Shown: positions 49,137 to 62,524, counted from the stretch's first letter. The stretch: DNA of 64,000 nucleotides from Vigna angularis (GCF_016808095.1 NC_068975.1:32573001-32637000); one strand, 5' to 3'. Numbers and translations are program-made. Notes: generated by a model not told the origin, from the sequence alone.

Positions 49137-50829
49137 CTAATTATTTGCCTCCCTGAGGACCCTTAAGATGGAAAGGAAGAGATTGAGAATGTCAAGATAA
49201 AGAGTGACCGAGGCTCCAATGTACTCATCATAAGTGAAGCGCTTGATCAGATTGTCGGTGTCATACACAATATAGCCCGAGAAAATCATGGCACCAATTG
49301 CACCATAGATAGCATGGGCAGTAGGCCCAAGAGGGAAGAACATCTGTAAAGGACAACAATTCTTAAGCAAGAGGAAAGTCGCAAACATTATTCATACACC
49401 TTTTTATGAACTTAAATATGTTCTCAGTCTTTAGTCTATAATCCCAATATAAAACTGTTCTGTTAAGTCTTGTAATTTTAAGGAAAAAAAGTTCATTTAA
49501 TTTCTCTGCCCAAACACAGCTAAAGATTTCACTCATGTGGGTAACAAGTTACAAGTCAGTTAATCAACTTTGATTATGCATTATTATCATCAACAATCAA
49601 CCAAATGTTTGGTTCTCCTTTCAAAGCATTTATTCCAAGTGTGTTTGGGGTTCAAACATTGTTCTAATTCATGAACATGGTCTACATAATTTTAATGCTG
49701 CGGAAATCGTTCCTAAGACCTTACAATCACAGGGCCAAGAGGCTTGGTAAGGGTTAAAACATTTCGGTAGAGGATTTAAAACATGTTTCAAATTCATAGA
49801 CTACAAAAGGTCAAACATACATTTGAAAAAAACCATATTTTAGTTGACTACACCTATTCTATTGGGGAGACAATGCTGTTTAACACATACCGGGATATCA
49901 AATGCGGCACCTCTTCTAATGGGAATTCAACAAATGATTTATGGTAACCCCTTCTAGTAGAACCACATAAACATGCATAATGCACACATCTTAACATTCC
50001 AAAAACTAGTTATTATTATGAGGAAATAACAGCGGTACCTGCATCATGCCGGTGAGGAAAAGAGTAAACAGGGAGGTGAACAATATCGGGCCAAGGTAGC
50101 TAAAATCCTTGCCCTTCTTGGAAGCCCAAAAAGCATATCCCGTGAGAGAGGAAACCACAGCCGAAGTCAAAACCAACGCCTCAAGCACAATTTTCCCTGC
50201 ATAATAAGAACAAATTCATGTCAGATCAACCATCCGAACCCCTTTCCTTTCCCATCTTCACAAATTGCAGAGATCAGAAAAGCAAAATACGAACCGTCGG
50301 TGTTGGCACACGTGACTCCCACAGTGGAGCTGATGGAGACGGTGAAGAGTCCAAGGAAGATGTAATTATGCGGATGCTTCTGCTGGTACTTGAGCAGGGG
50401 AATCAAAACTGCAACACATTTCACACTCCTCATCATCGATCCATAAGGTAGTTATAAAATCCCTAAATTCCTCCCTCAATTGAATTGTTTTGAAACGGAT
50501 AATTCCTTCTGTGATGAATTTGAGGTTGGAAGAAAAACTAAAAGAAAACAATAAAAAGAAAACTTACAGACGAAGGGGAGAAAAACGAGAACGAGGAGGA
50601 GAGTGGAATTTCCCTTGAGGAGGTCGTTAATTGGGGAATAGAAAACGGTTACGAGAGAAACGAGTGTGGTGAGGACGATCTGAGCGGAGAGGATGCCGTA
50701 GACCTTGCGGATGAAACCCCATCGGAGCTGGTTCTCGCCGAGGCTCAACCCTGGGTAGAGCGTTTCGCCCGATTCGACGTCGAATTCCTCTGTCTTCGCA
50801 CGTGCGTACATCTGCTGCGTCTCGAACAT
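49137..50829 (-). CDS. LFG: LIFEGUARD/BAX inhibitor-1-like membrane protein (LFG4-like)
   Basis: Four exons on the minus strand (50568-50829, 50295-50408, 50039-50196, 49137-49343) with consistent phases 1, 1, 0 give 246 residues. The start is the ATG of MFETQQMYARAKTEEFDVES; the frame stays open eight codons further up but has no ATG there. After a hydrophilic N-terminus and the conserved ENQLRWGFIRKVYGILSAQ, seven membrane segments are expected. The UPF0005/BI-1 features GPTAHAIYGAIGAMIFSGYI and the di-aspartate pair (YDTDNLI and LYLDILNLF) that gates Ca2+/pH leak in bacterial relatives are intact. By family knowledge it sits in ER or Golgi membranes and restrains cell death or alters pathogen susceptibility. 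The exon 2 donor is weak (GTTCGT), so alternative splicing there is possible. Convergent with the BSD gene. Confidence 0.93.
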
Positions 50830-53800
50830 CTTTTTCTCTTCCGATGGGACCAAACCAAATCAAACACCTCTGCTTCTTATTCTTATTATTATGCTTTTTT
50901 TCTCTTTTCTTTCTTTATTATCTAAAAGAAAAGGCTTTTGCTATTCTCACACCTCACTTCCTTTTCACAATCCTCACAGACACGTCAGTGACGTTTGATT
51001 GCAAACTGGGTCCTCCGCCTTCCGATCGTAAACCAGCCTTTTGCTAATAATGACCTTTATTTCCTTTTCCCCCTCAATTTTTCTTTACTTTCCCAATTTG
51101 ACCCATACGCGTTTTATAAATTAATTATTTACTTTAATCAATAACACTGTATTTTACTATTTTGAAAAAAAATTAAAAACATACAGTTTAAATATTACTA
51201 CTAAAGTATATTTAAGAATTAATATTTTTTTTGTATAATTAAAGTTTAACAAAAATGAAAAATTATATTTTCTATTATTCGGCATTTGATGTACAGTACC
51301 GCCTTCTGACAATTATTCTTTACCTAGAAATAAAATAGTGCCATAAACTACAAGAACATGTAATAGATTAATTGTTTGAGAGGATAGAAACAAAAAGATT
51401 TTTTTTTTCAAAAGCTATTTCACTAAGTTTGGTTTAAATGTTTTTTTTTCATTCACTTTGTTCGGGTTTTTATTTTAAAAAACTCTTTTTTTCTAAAATA
51501 ATCTACCTATCTATTTAACAAACGATGGATTTTATTTTATTTTTACATAACTCAGCTATATTAAATTAAGATAAAAACATATTAGTGTAATCACTATTTT
51601 TCTTATATATTGTTTGTTACCATATATTTTTCATGTGATTTCTTTACATATTTTAAAATAAAAGATCGTTGTTATATATTAGTTATTTATTACTAAAGTT
51701 GATAATCTTACCCTCATGTAGTGTAAAAATTCCTTATTTTTCCCATCGTCAATGCATTAAATAAAATATAAATTAATTACTTGAAAGGTATGAATTTAAT
51801 TTGAATATATTAAAATCATAGTTTGTTTTGGAAAATCATAAAATTTCTGGTGATATAAGATTAATGAATTTTTAATACTACTTTATAGTCGTGTTTACTT
51901 CTTTGACTGTATAATTTTACTTAATTTTTATTAAATAAAAATATACAATATAAAATTATAATTTTAAACTTTCATTTTTCGTTTTTTTACGTTTGTTTGA
52001 GATTTTTAAAAAATATTTTAATTATAATATGCTGAATTTTTTAATAATTAATAAGTTTTAAAATAAATTCTTCGGTATTTTATAAAATAAAAACTATAAC
52101 GAATTTTAAGAGAAAATGAATTAAAATAAATCATATTTTAATTTCTTTTTACATAAAGTTTTGGAGAGAGAAATAAAAAATTGTGTTTATCTTCTGAAAA
52201 ATGAGGTCAATTGTTGGAGGTGTGCTTCATTGTACCCGATTCTGAAGTAGATACCCATGAACATCAGGGTCGGGTTTATGGATCCGAATTCTATTTAAAT
52301 TCAATTATGCACTGTCATTTCAACACTGAACCAAACTCAGGGTGAAGAAGAAACGGGAATACGATCCCAGTATTCTCTATCGAGAAAGGAAAGATTGACA
52401 AACGCATGTAGCATATAATGTTAACATGAAATTTAAATATTTAGTAGCTATATGGGAGGCAACATAAACTCGTTAAAGTATTTTACAAAAACATTTATGA
52501 CTATAACTCTAATGAGGTGAAATAAAGAAGATTAAAATCAAATAGATTGGATCACTTTATATATATAATTTGTCATGAAAGTTATCCTTTAAAATCATAC
52601 TCGAAGACCTACGAATACAATGAGTATGAAGTTTTAAATTTTATGGTCAAACATCACCTCTATGACTAAATGATTAGGAGTGCAAGAAGTTTAAATATTA
52701 ACAAGAGATTCCTAGATTATGTTTTTATTCATATGTTATCATCTTGAGGACTAAATTTCGCTAAACTAACTCATGAGGATATATTTTTCTTGTGGTGTTT
52801 GAAAAACAACATCGTCATCAAGTGACTATATCACATTATAGAACAAATGGTAAAATGCAAGAAAACAACATGTATTTTATATATGCAATGTTGATTACAA
52901 TAATATCTGTTATCTTTGAAATAGACTTGAGTTATGAGAGTCTCATTGAATTAGGATGGAATCACTACTTTAATACAAAAACATCATTTAAATTGAACAT
53001 TGAAAACATCTAAGATATTTAGAAACATGGAAAGGTAGAGGATGTGGATGCAGATGACGATGAAAACGTTCTAAATGTTGTAACATTAGACCACAATCTC
53101 AAATTCAATAACAAATAGTACAATCAGAGGAAGTCTCGCATGAATATGACAATTTTACACAATTTATGGAAAGAATTTATAACATCTAGGATAGTTTTTC
53201 CAATTTGAAAGATTAAATTGATATACTGTATTAAATATCTTTCTAAAATTGTTAAATTTAATTTATTAGGTTTACGTTAACAAATTTGTGTCAAAAATTT
53301 TATTTCAATTTAAATTTTTATTTACTATATCAAATTTAGTATATTTATGATTAACAATAATTCAAATAATAATATACAAATTATTATTTAAGAAAGTATA
53401 TTTCAAATTAATTCCTATAAATCATCTTTATAAATTTTATTTTTATTTTTGTAAAATATATAATTTTTTTATCAATAACAAATCAATTTTATTTTAATAT
53501 AATTGCCACAACTTAATAATTTAAACTTATGTCAAATTTCTTAGATTGATAATATTCTATTTTTATCAATTAAAATATTTTTTAATCTTTTACACCCATC
53601 AAATTATTCACAAATTTTCTCTTCAAATGTTTTCATTTATTCTTTCAATATCCTTCCTTAATCTCCTTAAATTCATTTAGTCACTTTCTCACATAGTTTT
53701 CCAATCAAAACACTACAGAATCAGGATTTGTCAAAGTATTTTGAATATGAATAATTTTGTTGGCGGTAGCACAAAAGGGATCGAGCTGAGAGAGAAGGCG

Positions 53801-54411
53801 TAATATATTCCAGAATTTCATACTCAGCAAGCACACAATCTTCTTACAGGACTAGCCAAGTATGGTTGAATTAGATAGCAACGTTCGTAGAAAAAGAAAA
53901 AGAAAACATTATTGGATTAAGAGGTATATATTTCTTCATCTTGGTTTCTTAAATAATTATAAATTTTTTTCATTTTGCTTGCCTAATTCTTTCCTTATAT
54001 TTCTTGGTTCAGTATCTGAATGGACTAAAATCTTAATAATTAATCATATATGTCAATTACGCATGATAAAAAGGTTGAATGATCACTTATTCAACTCCCT
54101 CGAGTCTCTATTTAATTTTATAAAGTGTTAAAGTTTTTCAATAAATAAAACAATAAAACAATAAATTATATATATTAAAAAGGAGACGGGTCTACTCACA
54201 GACAAGACGGGCCAAACTTTTAAACCCGAATTTTCAAACCAGAACGGACCTAAATGGACCGGGTCGAATGCAACTAATTATACATCTGTTGTCTATAGAA
54301 GAAAATCCAAGATAAAGATTTTATTTATAAGAAAGAAAGAATTCAAAGATGATATGTACAACAATTCTTTAACCATTAAAAATAATTTGCTGACATGGGA
54401 AGCTGCATATA
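50830..54411. other. LFG promoter and long AT-rich spacer
   Basis: The first few hundred bases are the LFG leader and promoter. The rest is AT-rich. A frame at 52,792-53,013 and its continuation to about 53.1 kb (a GATGTGGATGCAGATGACGA-type acidic stretch) has no recognisable domain and may be decayed transposon sequence. 54,180-54,270 has an isolated GGGCC/CGGGTC-rich patch of repeat character. No supported gene. Confidence 0.4.
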
Positions 54412-55026
54412 TTATGCAGATGATGAATCAGTCTTAGACTTCTGGGAAGTATCATTGGAATCAGAAGTGGTAGGGTATCCAATTCCATGACGCTTATTTG
54501 GAAAAATAACGAACACAGAGCTAGCAACTACTCCAATAACAGGAGGCAACACCTCCATCAGAACCTTCTCACCGGACTCGAATTCAGGATAGAAACAACG
54601 CACAGTGTTCGTATCGAGCAATCCCAGCACAGCGAACACAACCAACGAGAAGAAAGCGTGCACGAAGTCCCCGAACCGGAGCTTATATACGGACAAGTCC
54701 AGGGAGTCGGAGGCGGGAGAAGGCCACAGCCCCTTGGCGGTGACGATGCCGAAGTGGCGCTGACCGTCGGTGCCGGTGTAGCTGTCGGTGAAGGAAGCGA
54801 AAGCGCAGTTGAAAGCACAGACGACAAGGAGCGCTCCGGTGAGGTACTTGTTGAGAGTGGTGCAGTGTCCGTTGTTTGTTACGACGGGAATGAGGAACTG
54901 GAATAGGAAGACGGTGCCGGTGGGGAGAAGCTTGACGAGGTTTCCTAGCGCCGAGAATGTTTTTCCCGACATGGTTGAAGCGCTTGTTTTCTTGGAGGAA
55001 GATGTTACGAGGCCTCTTTCAGTCAT
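54412..55026 (-). CDS. DMP (DUF679) membrane protein
   Basis: Intronless, 204 residues, start ATG at 55026 ([15 protein letters not shown]). Four membrane segments are visible at about residues 30-50, 61-79, 119-138 and 157-176, the DMP layout with both ends in the cytosol. Family signatures are [17 protein letters not shown], the [20 protein letters not shown] loop, [26 protein letters not shown], and [20 protein letters not shown]. The C-terminal ~20 residues are Ser/Thr/Asp-rich. DMPs act in endomembrane remodelling during senescence and, for the DMP8/9 branch, in gamete fusion (family knowledge). The short N-terminus and ending suggest the DMP2-7 group rather than DMP8/9; this is a soft judgement. 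Coding third positions are G/C-rich. Confidence 0.93.
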   Translation of the reverse strand: MTERGLVTSSSKKTSASTMSGKTFSALGNLVKLLPTGTVFLFQFLIPVVTNNGHCTTLNKYLTGALLVVCAFNCAFASFTDSYTGTDGQRHFGIVTAKGLWPSPASDSLDLSVYKLRFGDFVHAFFSLVVFAVLGLLDTNTVRCFYPEFESGEKVLMEVLPPVIGVVASSVFVIFPNKRHGIGYPTTSDSNDTSQKSKTDSSSA

Positions 55027-55101
55027 GGTGTTGTTATAAGGTTGCAGGAGAACTGCTCACTCTCACTCGCACATTTCACGGATAATGGGTGCTTGTGCGG
55101 T

Positions 55102-55109
55102 TTTTATAG
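55102..55109 (-). promoter_or_regulatory. TATA box of the DMP gene
   Basis: The minus strand reads CTATAAAA about 76 bases before the ATG at 55026, predicting a leader of only about 45 nt. Confidence 0.55.
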
Positions 55110-57436
55110 AAGTGGAGAAGAGGGAGTTAGTTGCTTCTACGCGATGTGGGATGTGGAGAAGAGAGTTCAATTTGTGATGCATAAAATGGATGCTTATAAT
55201 CTTGCTTTTGCTTCTGGTTTTGGAAAGATACACACCCACCTTCAATTCCAATTCAAGCTTTCACGTTTTTTTAACCTCTCATAACCCTTTAAATCTCACT
55301 TCTGCCTCTTCATATACAATACTCTCCAAATACTTATTTCTTCTTTTAGTTATATTTTTTCTTTTGCCCACACGCAACTTTCCCCCATGAAAAATCATTA
55401 ACTCGTACGAAATTCTTAATCATACACACCGTGACGTATACATAAATATTATTAATTATATAGACATGGCGTTAATTATATTTGCACTAAAAAGAAATTA
55501 AGATTTTTTGTTAAATGGTAGGATGGAGTTGTGGTTTTTGTATTATCCCTTTAGCTGGTGGTAGGTATTCTTCATGTGATGCGTGTTTGATAACCCAACA
55601 ATAACATAATTAATGCATTGAAATTTTGAGGAGGAAACTATGTTCACCACAATTTTCATATTTGGTTAACTAATATATCCTGTTAAGTTTTTAAGATAAG
55701 TTTTAAAGAGATACAAGAAAGATTACACATTGATTAGTCAATTAATTTGAACAAATATAAAGACTTACAACATAGTATTTTAGAAGTCATAGTAATTTAA
55801 AAATAATGAAATTCGATTATTTTATTTTAAATAATTTTATTATAAAAGAATTTTATTCTTTTAAAACATGCAATTTATTTATAAACTACTTTTCTAGAGT
55901 TTTCTGATTTTTTTTAGGAGTTTTTTTTTCTTATGTTCATCTATTTGAATATTAGAGATCACCTGGATGATCACAGGGACGAGATCTTCAAATCTATCCA
56001 ATTAGTTTCTTCAAAAAAAGAAGTTAGTTTCTACTTTTTTTCTTTGATATGTCTCGTTTCCTTTGCATACGTCATTTGAGTCTTCTATTAACCGTATATC
56101 CTGATCATGTTTATGTAAGTTATATGTGAAGATAAAATTCATTATTTTAAGTTTCTTACAAAACCTTTCGAGTTAATAATGTTATAGTTGAGAAGTATAT
56201 ATGTAAAAGAGAGTTAAGAAGTTGAGCTTCATTAATATCTATCTAATCATTAGATTAAAAATAAGTTTAAAAATGTTTTAAGTTTCTACAAATAAAATGT
56301 TATTTAATTTGAGATTTTGTAAAAAATTTGTTAATTTTAAATTCTGGATACTTTCTTTATATTTTTTTATTCTTATTTTTAACAAAAAGTTAGTTTATAT
56401 TTAAAAACGAAAATACTAATTGAGATAATTGAATTAATAATAATTTATGTAGTTGTACTATTTTTAATTAATTGATTGATATATTATTATTTTATAAAAA
56501 AATATACACATAAATTTTAAGATTTGCGTAATTTTAACATATTATGAACAATAAATTTTATTAATTTTAGTGATTTTATGTCATTCTTTTACCCAAACAA
56601 AAATTTGATTTGTATCGATGTCTTACTTACATATATTCACAAAAGAAAGTATGCATATGATTGTAAAATTGATATTAAACTTGCTTACTTTAATTTTATT
56701 TTAGCGTGTGATTTTTTCAAAAATGATTTCAAGTAATTCATCCTGAAGAGGACATACTTATAAACTTTAGATAAGTTTATATCTTGAAGGAGTGAAAAAA
56801 TCAATAATTATTCTCCATCATTAATGACAAACAGATATACATTAGAACAATTTTTCCGCAGGTTCAAAATTCTAATTTATTTTATCAGAGGATATCCAAA
56901 CCAAGTTGGAAGGGAAACTAATTTAAAACATATTTACATAAATGTTTATATTTTTTTATTGTTAGTTTGGGATAATAGCTGAAATTTAAAAAAAAAAAAG
57001 AGGTTAATTTTTATGATTCTGAAATTTCGAAGTTTTATCTTTCTAATCTTCAAGCCCTAATTAATCACATTTAGAATTAAAAACTTAGTAAGCTTTTGTT
57101 TTTTAAAATTCACATTATACAATGAACGACTTTTAAGAGAAGCAATTTGATGGAAATAATTTTTTATAAAAAAAATTAAATATTTGTTAGAAGGGAAAGT
57201 TATAAATATATCTATACAATGAAATTTTATTTCTCTCCATATCCGTTTTGTTTTGTGTACCCATTTTCTAACAATTTTACTTTTTACTTTTTATATTTTT
57301 TAACTATTTTTTATCATTTTATTCATATAAATATAATTAAATTTATTAATTTTACAACTTACTAAAATCAATGAAAAATATTACTTTTTATGAATGCTTG
57401 TATGTAAACGTCTTTTGTAGGTTGTAATATAAATTT
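55110..57436. other. Upstream DMP region and AT-rich spacer
   Basis: The first ~300 bp is probable DMP promoter on the minus strand. The remainder is AT-rich with no frames or RNA genes that I can support. Confidence 0.45.
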
Positions 57437-58239
57437 GGGTGTTGCTTCCTCCACGACTACTACTTCTCCCTCCACCTCCCTAACCTTCTGCAAAAAAAAT
57501 TTAATTACAAAAATAACTTTTTTTTACTTTTAAACTCAAACTCCATTTTTCTATCCATTTTTACTTTTCACTCAGTCCCACCTCCAACTCTCATTCTCTT
57601 TCTTTTCAGATTCCCACCCCCAAACTCCACCACATCCATTTATTTTAATTACAAAAATATTAATATAATAAAATTATATATTTCATATAATTAAACTAAT
57701 AAATAATTTTTTATATAATTATAAAATTATTAAAGAATACAAAAACCATATATAAAAAAAATATATTATACAAAAACATTAAAAAAAACTAATTATATAT
57801 AACTGTAAAATACAAAAAAAATATAAATATAAACTAATAACATTAAAGATCTTCAAAAATACATTATTAAAATATATAAAAAATATATTAAAAAATAATA
57901 CATCAAAACATAAATTACATTATTAAAATATCTCCAAAATTAATATAAAAAAATAAACTAATAAAAATAAACTGGAAAATAAATATGTAACTTTAAACGG
58001 ATGTAAGCATCAATGAAAGTCCTATCACAATTAGAGAATGAGAGGAAGAAGTAGAACGTGAAAAAGAGAAAGAAGAGCACAATGAAATAATGAGAGGACG
58101 ATAAAGAGAAAGAAGAGCATACATGTAGAAGATTAGAGTAGATAAAGGTTAAAAAGTATTAACTCTAAAATTTTATTAAGGATAAAATAGGAATGAAAAA
58201 ATGAAAAGAGAAGTAAAACATGTGGAAGGAGCAACACCC
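57437..58239. mobile_element. Non-autonomous DNA transposon with short TIRs (~0.8 kb)
   Basis: The left end reads GGGTGTTGCTTCCTCCAC and the inverted right end GGGTGTTGCTCCTTCCAC, 16 of 18 matching, with a further TACTTCTC shared inwards. There is no coding interior, only pyrimidine-rich arms and an AT-rich core. I could not find a clear target duplication, so the superfamily is unassigned and the exact ends may be off. Confidence 0.55.
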
Positions 58240-60004
58240 TGTACATTTTAGTGATATTCTCTCCATATGCGTAAATGTTATTCATTTACGTGGTATGCGT
58301 AAATGTGGACTTCTACATATTAATATATTGGGCCACTCTGAGCAATTAATGGGCTACACACAACTGGGCTGAAATAATCACTCCATACTAAAATTCCAAG
58401 AAGAGTAAACAGAAAAGAAAAAAAAAACGAATTAATGATGTAGAAAGATTAGAAAAATAAAGATAGAGATGAAAAAATATAATATGAAAAGGTGTATCTA
58501 CATTATCATATGATTTTTCTCTTGTAAGTTAAGTGTTTTAATGATTCTTATACTTGAATATGGTACTAATGCACGGAATAATGAATTCAAATCCCCTTTT
58601 AAAAATTTGGGGATTTATTTTAAGCAATCCAATGCACACAATACTACAATGACCTAATCAATTACAGAAACCAAAACATAATTAAGTTATTGTCAGTTTA
58701 TTTTCAATTGAATTACAATAAGTTATAACAAATCAAATGTTCCTGCTTCAATGTCAGGCTCATTTATAAAAACTCGTAATTTGGCACATAACATTTATGT
58801 TATTTTAAATATTAAAGAAAAAGTTAAAGGTGATGCAAAAGCTTATTTTGAGAAAACAAGATGGATATAATTCTCAAATTCTGCATTCCATATTACTAGT
58901 TTTCACGTTTATTTAGACTATCACTGAATGCTACATCGATGAGATAATTGGATTTAAATAAAAGTAATTTTTGAAATCCAATTACCTAAAACGGAATGAG
59001 AGGAACTTAATTTGAGAGTTAATCTAATTAAAATATATTTGTTTTTAGTGACAGATGGTATTGATGATTAAAGCAATGAGAGAGCATGAAAAGTTAAAGT
59101 GGCAGAAAAGTTGAGTTTTGAGAAAAGTGAAAGATGATTCTGTACCTAGGTAGTATTTATAAAAGTTATTCTAAGCAAAGCATATATATGTTGTTTTGTT
59201 GATGTGTCTTTGAATTGAAGTGCAAAGAGAAAGATGTAATAACACATGATACATGACATAACTCTCCAACATCCTTATCTTCACCAAATTATAGATCTTT
59301 TCTTCTCTCTCCTCAAACTCCAACCCCACCTTATCATCCCTCTACCCAAAACAATAATAATAAATCAGGATCATCCATCTTTTTCTTCTCCATTGTTTCT
59401 GTAATTTAAGATCGTAATTTTAAGATGAAACAAAATAAGAAGTGAAAGATAATTAGAATCTGGCCAAATTTCCCTATTTAATATTTTCACTTTATATTAC
59501 AAAAGGGTACAGACCTAAAGATGCTCTCTAATGGACCACAGAGCAGAATCGAATTTTAGCCCACAGAAAAACCAATCCAAACCAACCCACCCATTCACTT
59601 CCGGATTTTACAAATCAACCCCCATCTTCTTCCCTTCTTTCCTTTTTTTTTATAATTTAGTTTACTTTATTTTCCATCTCTAACCTGAAATTACAACCTA
59701 ACCTTACCCTTAAAAAACCCAGCCTTCACCACCACAGCCACAACATCTTACAATCTTACACGCCATCCAAACATAAACTACTCCAAACTTCTTTATTAAC
59801 ACTTCGGCCCCCAAACTTTCCCCAATTCCGGATCCGCCCTCCCGTTTAAAAAAATCACGGTCGGGTCAGGACTCCAAAACCAGAGGGGCGTAACGGAGAA
59901 GTAGAAGAAGATTCTAGAATAAGGAATGCAACGAAGGAAAGGAAGACAGGTCGGTTATATCCGGGTCTTCTCGACCCGAAATCCGGAAGCGATCCTGCCT
60001 CGGC
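58240..60004. other. Spacer and 3' region of the PNRC-motif gene
   Basis: 58,328-58,371 holds three TGGGCY (site II) motifs close together with no gene next to them. 59.2-59.4 kb has a leader-like CT-rich patch without a coding frame. 59.5-60.0 kb is probably the 3'UTR and downstream region of the minus-strand gene at 60005; the plus-strand frame at 59926-60195 is its antisense shadow. Confidence 0.4.
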
Positions 60005-60538
60005 TCATTCAAGCCGGAGCAAGCGCCTCAGATCCCTCGTGGCGGAGTCGTCCACCGCTGCCGCTGCCACTGCCACCTGCCTCTTCGAAAACGACGGCAG
60101 AGGAAGCGCGCTGGGTGAAGGAGACATGGCGAACGCAGATCCAGCGTAAACATCGCGCCCGGACCAGAAATCCACGATCCGGATCTGCTTGGTAACCTTT
60201 TCCGGGTCGGGTCCGAGTCTCTGAGTCCCAACTACAACCAAATCGTCACCTTCCTTCCTTAAGGCTTCGCTTTTGAGCTTTGAATCGAGCGACTCTCCCC
60301 TACGGAGAATCGTCACCTTCTCCATCACCATCCCTGTGCTCCTCGAAACTCTCGAATCATCGGAACTCGGCCTTCTCTCCACGACCCGTTTTCGTTGTTC
60401 GGATCTGATGGTCGGCTTCCGTTGGGCGCGGTAAACATAGGCGTTGTTGGCGTAGGGTCTCCGGCGGGAAAATCCCGGCGACGGAACACCGATCCGGTGG
60501 GTTAAGCAATCTTGTGGGCGGAGAACCTCCGTGCCCAT
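60005..60538 (-). CDS. Small PNRC-motif protein
   Basis: Intronless, 177 residues, start ATG at 60538 (MGTEVLRPQDCL). The sequence is basic and mostly unstructured at the N-terminus (SRRRPYANN, RAQRKPTIRSEQRKRVVERR). The middle has VTILRRGESLDSKLKSE and VVVGTQRLGPDP. Near the C-terminus lies SAFAMSPSPSALPLPSF (134-150), which matches the proline-rich nuclear receptor coactivator (PNRC) pattern S-P-x-P-S-x-L-P-x-P-S-F. In animals and yeast, such motifs bind the mRNA decapping factor Dcp1. A plant role in decapping is therefore plausible but is inference. Plants have several intronless genes of this kind opening with MGTEVLRP. An alanine-rich tail (AVAAAAVDD) follows. Confidence 0.85.
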   Translation of the reverse strand: MGTEVLRPQDCLTHRIGVPSPGFSRRRPYANNAYVYRAQRKPTIRSEQRKRVVERRPSSDDSRVSRSTGMVMEKVTILRRGESLDSKLKSEALRKEGDDLVVVGTQRLGPDPEKVTKQIRIVDFWSGRDVYAGSAFAMSPSPSALPLPSFSKRQVAVAAAAVDDSATRDLRRLLRLE

Positions 60539-60760
60539 GATAAATAAATTTTAAAATTTTGAGAAGAAAAAAGGCAGAAGGGTGCAGATCTGAAGGGTTG
60601 ATGTTAGGATTTTTTTTGTAGTTGGTTGATTTGGTTTGGCTTGGTTGGTGTTGTTCTTCCTTGTTTAAGTTATGTTATGATGTTGGAAAACAAGGAAGAG
60701 AAGGGTATAATGGAAAATGAAGGAGGGGTTGAGTCTGGAAGGGAGAGAGTAGGGGAAGGG

Positions 60761-60770
60761 TGATATATAG
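60761..60770 (-). promoter_or_regulatory. TATA box candidate of the PNRC-motif gene
   Basis: The minus strand reads CTATATATCA about 225 bases before the ATG at 60538, implying a leader of about 190 nt. Confidence 0.4.
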
Positions 60771-62450
60771 GAGAAGAGGAAAGAGACAAAGGTGGGGGTG
60801 GGTTCCACCGACTTGCGTTGCGCGTGAAGAAAGAGAAAGATAGTGGTTCTTTCCACTAACGGTCCACGTTTTCTAACACCTCTCTCATTTTTTCATCCAC
60901 ACCCACCCCTATCTGACGTGATCTAACGGCACCGTCTGCCCTCGGTTGGTTGTCATTCTCCATGGCCCTGTTTCCTGGAAATTATTATTTGAGGTGGGCT
61001 CCAGCTGGGGTTGCCCAATAATTATGCAATTTCCAAGATTTTTTCTTTTTGTAAGAAAAAAATAAAAAAAACTATTATTGTTCTTTTTTGGCATTGCTAA
61101 AAATATAAAATGATTGTAATATGAAAAATGCCACCTGGCCCGTATTCTAAACTCCCACTCCCCGGTCAACAGTCAATTATTCAAACTGGACAATAAACAA
61201 TGATACGTGTAAAACTTCAAAGAAGAAATAATATTCATCTGAAATAACGTGTGATATACTACTAAACCAAAATCCAAATATAATCAAAGTAATTAGTGAA
61301 AACAACGTTAATGAAACCACACTCATAATACCATTAATTACAAACTAATATGTGCGCATTTATAAAATAAAAAACAAATAATTTGCACTTCACATGGCCA
61401 TGTTCATGAATCATGCCCTTAATAATGATTTTTTTTTAATAATTCCCTCTTATCTAGTTTTTAAAGAGAATCTCAAGTTGGTTGTTCCCTGCCACCCATT
61501 TATTTATTTTCTAACCTATGATCATTCTCTAACCTATTTTATATTATTGTTATAATATTCTTTAAAACGTCTTTCGTCATATTATTTTATACTTGTTTCT
61601 CTTAATCTGTCTCACGATGGTAACAATTTCATTGTAGTAAAAAATATATGTCAATCGTATAAGAATAATCCATAAAATCAAAGCCAATCTTTGTAAAATA
61701 TAATAAAAAGAGGTTAGTCATGAAAAAATGGTATAAAGCAAGGGCTGAAATGGACATTTCACCTTCTTGATGGGTATGAGTGTTTGAATGATGTAGGCGC
61801 ACTTGGTCAATGGTTTCCATTGCTTACTCAAACAGAAACATTTGCACATTTAATGGCCGTGGTCTCAGAATTTTTTATTTAAAAATACCTTTTAAAATAT
61901 AATTTCACTTTAAAAATAAAGTTATTGAGTAATCATCAACTCAAAAATCAATACAATAATTGTTTAGTCACAATTTTATGGATTAACATCTTAATGACAA
62001 AAAACATGAGATTATATTTATGTTTTAACTTCCTTGTTTATTTAGTCACTTTTTCTTTTATTTTATTTTATGCGACCCTTTTCTGAATTGTGTTATGTTC
62101 TACTGCTATAAATTGTGGTAGTTGTAGCAATTATGTTAGTCTTTTACCACCGCAGCTATCAATAGTTGACACAGAGAAAATCGAATTATAAGTTGTAAGA
62201 GATAAAAATAATAATTTCAAATTAAAAAATTTAAGAAAATAAACTAAAATAAAGTGTTGATTTATCTATTTTTAATAAATGAATGAATTTCTATTTTTCA
62301 TGAGTTCAAAAAATAAGTTAAAAAACTGATGGTTGTAAAATAATTGTTTTCTCGTTTGTATTTTTCTCTTTATTTGGATATATTTTTAGTAGCGTCACTT
62401 GAAGTAAACATAAGTTTCACAGTTACGTAAAATAAACTTAACTATAGATT

Positions 62451-62456
<6 letters not shown>
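60771..62456. other. Upstream spacer
   Basis: Promoter-distal and AT-rich sequence. No gene, RNA or clear repeat is seen. Confidence 0.4.

Positions 62457-62522
<66 letters not shown>
62457..62522. repeat. (AT)33 microsatellite
   Basis: An uninterrupted AT run of 66 bases in spacer DNA, much shorter than the tract at 36427. Confidence 0.97.

Positions 62523-62524
<2 letters not shown>

Noticed and set aside
52792..53013. 73-codon frame with an acidic continuation
   Set aside because: No start context, splice partner or recognisable domain; possibly decayed transposon but not supportable as a gene.
59926..60195. Plus-strand 89-codon frame opposite the PNRC-motif gene
   Set aside because: It overlaps a conserved minus-strand coding exon and has no domain or conserved motif.
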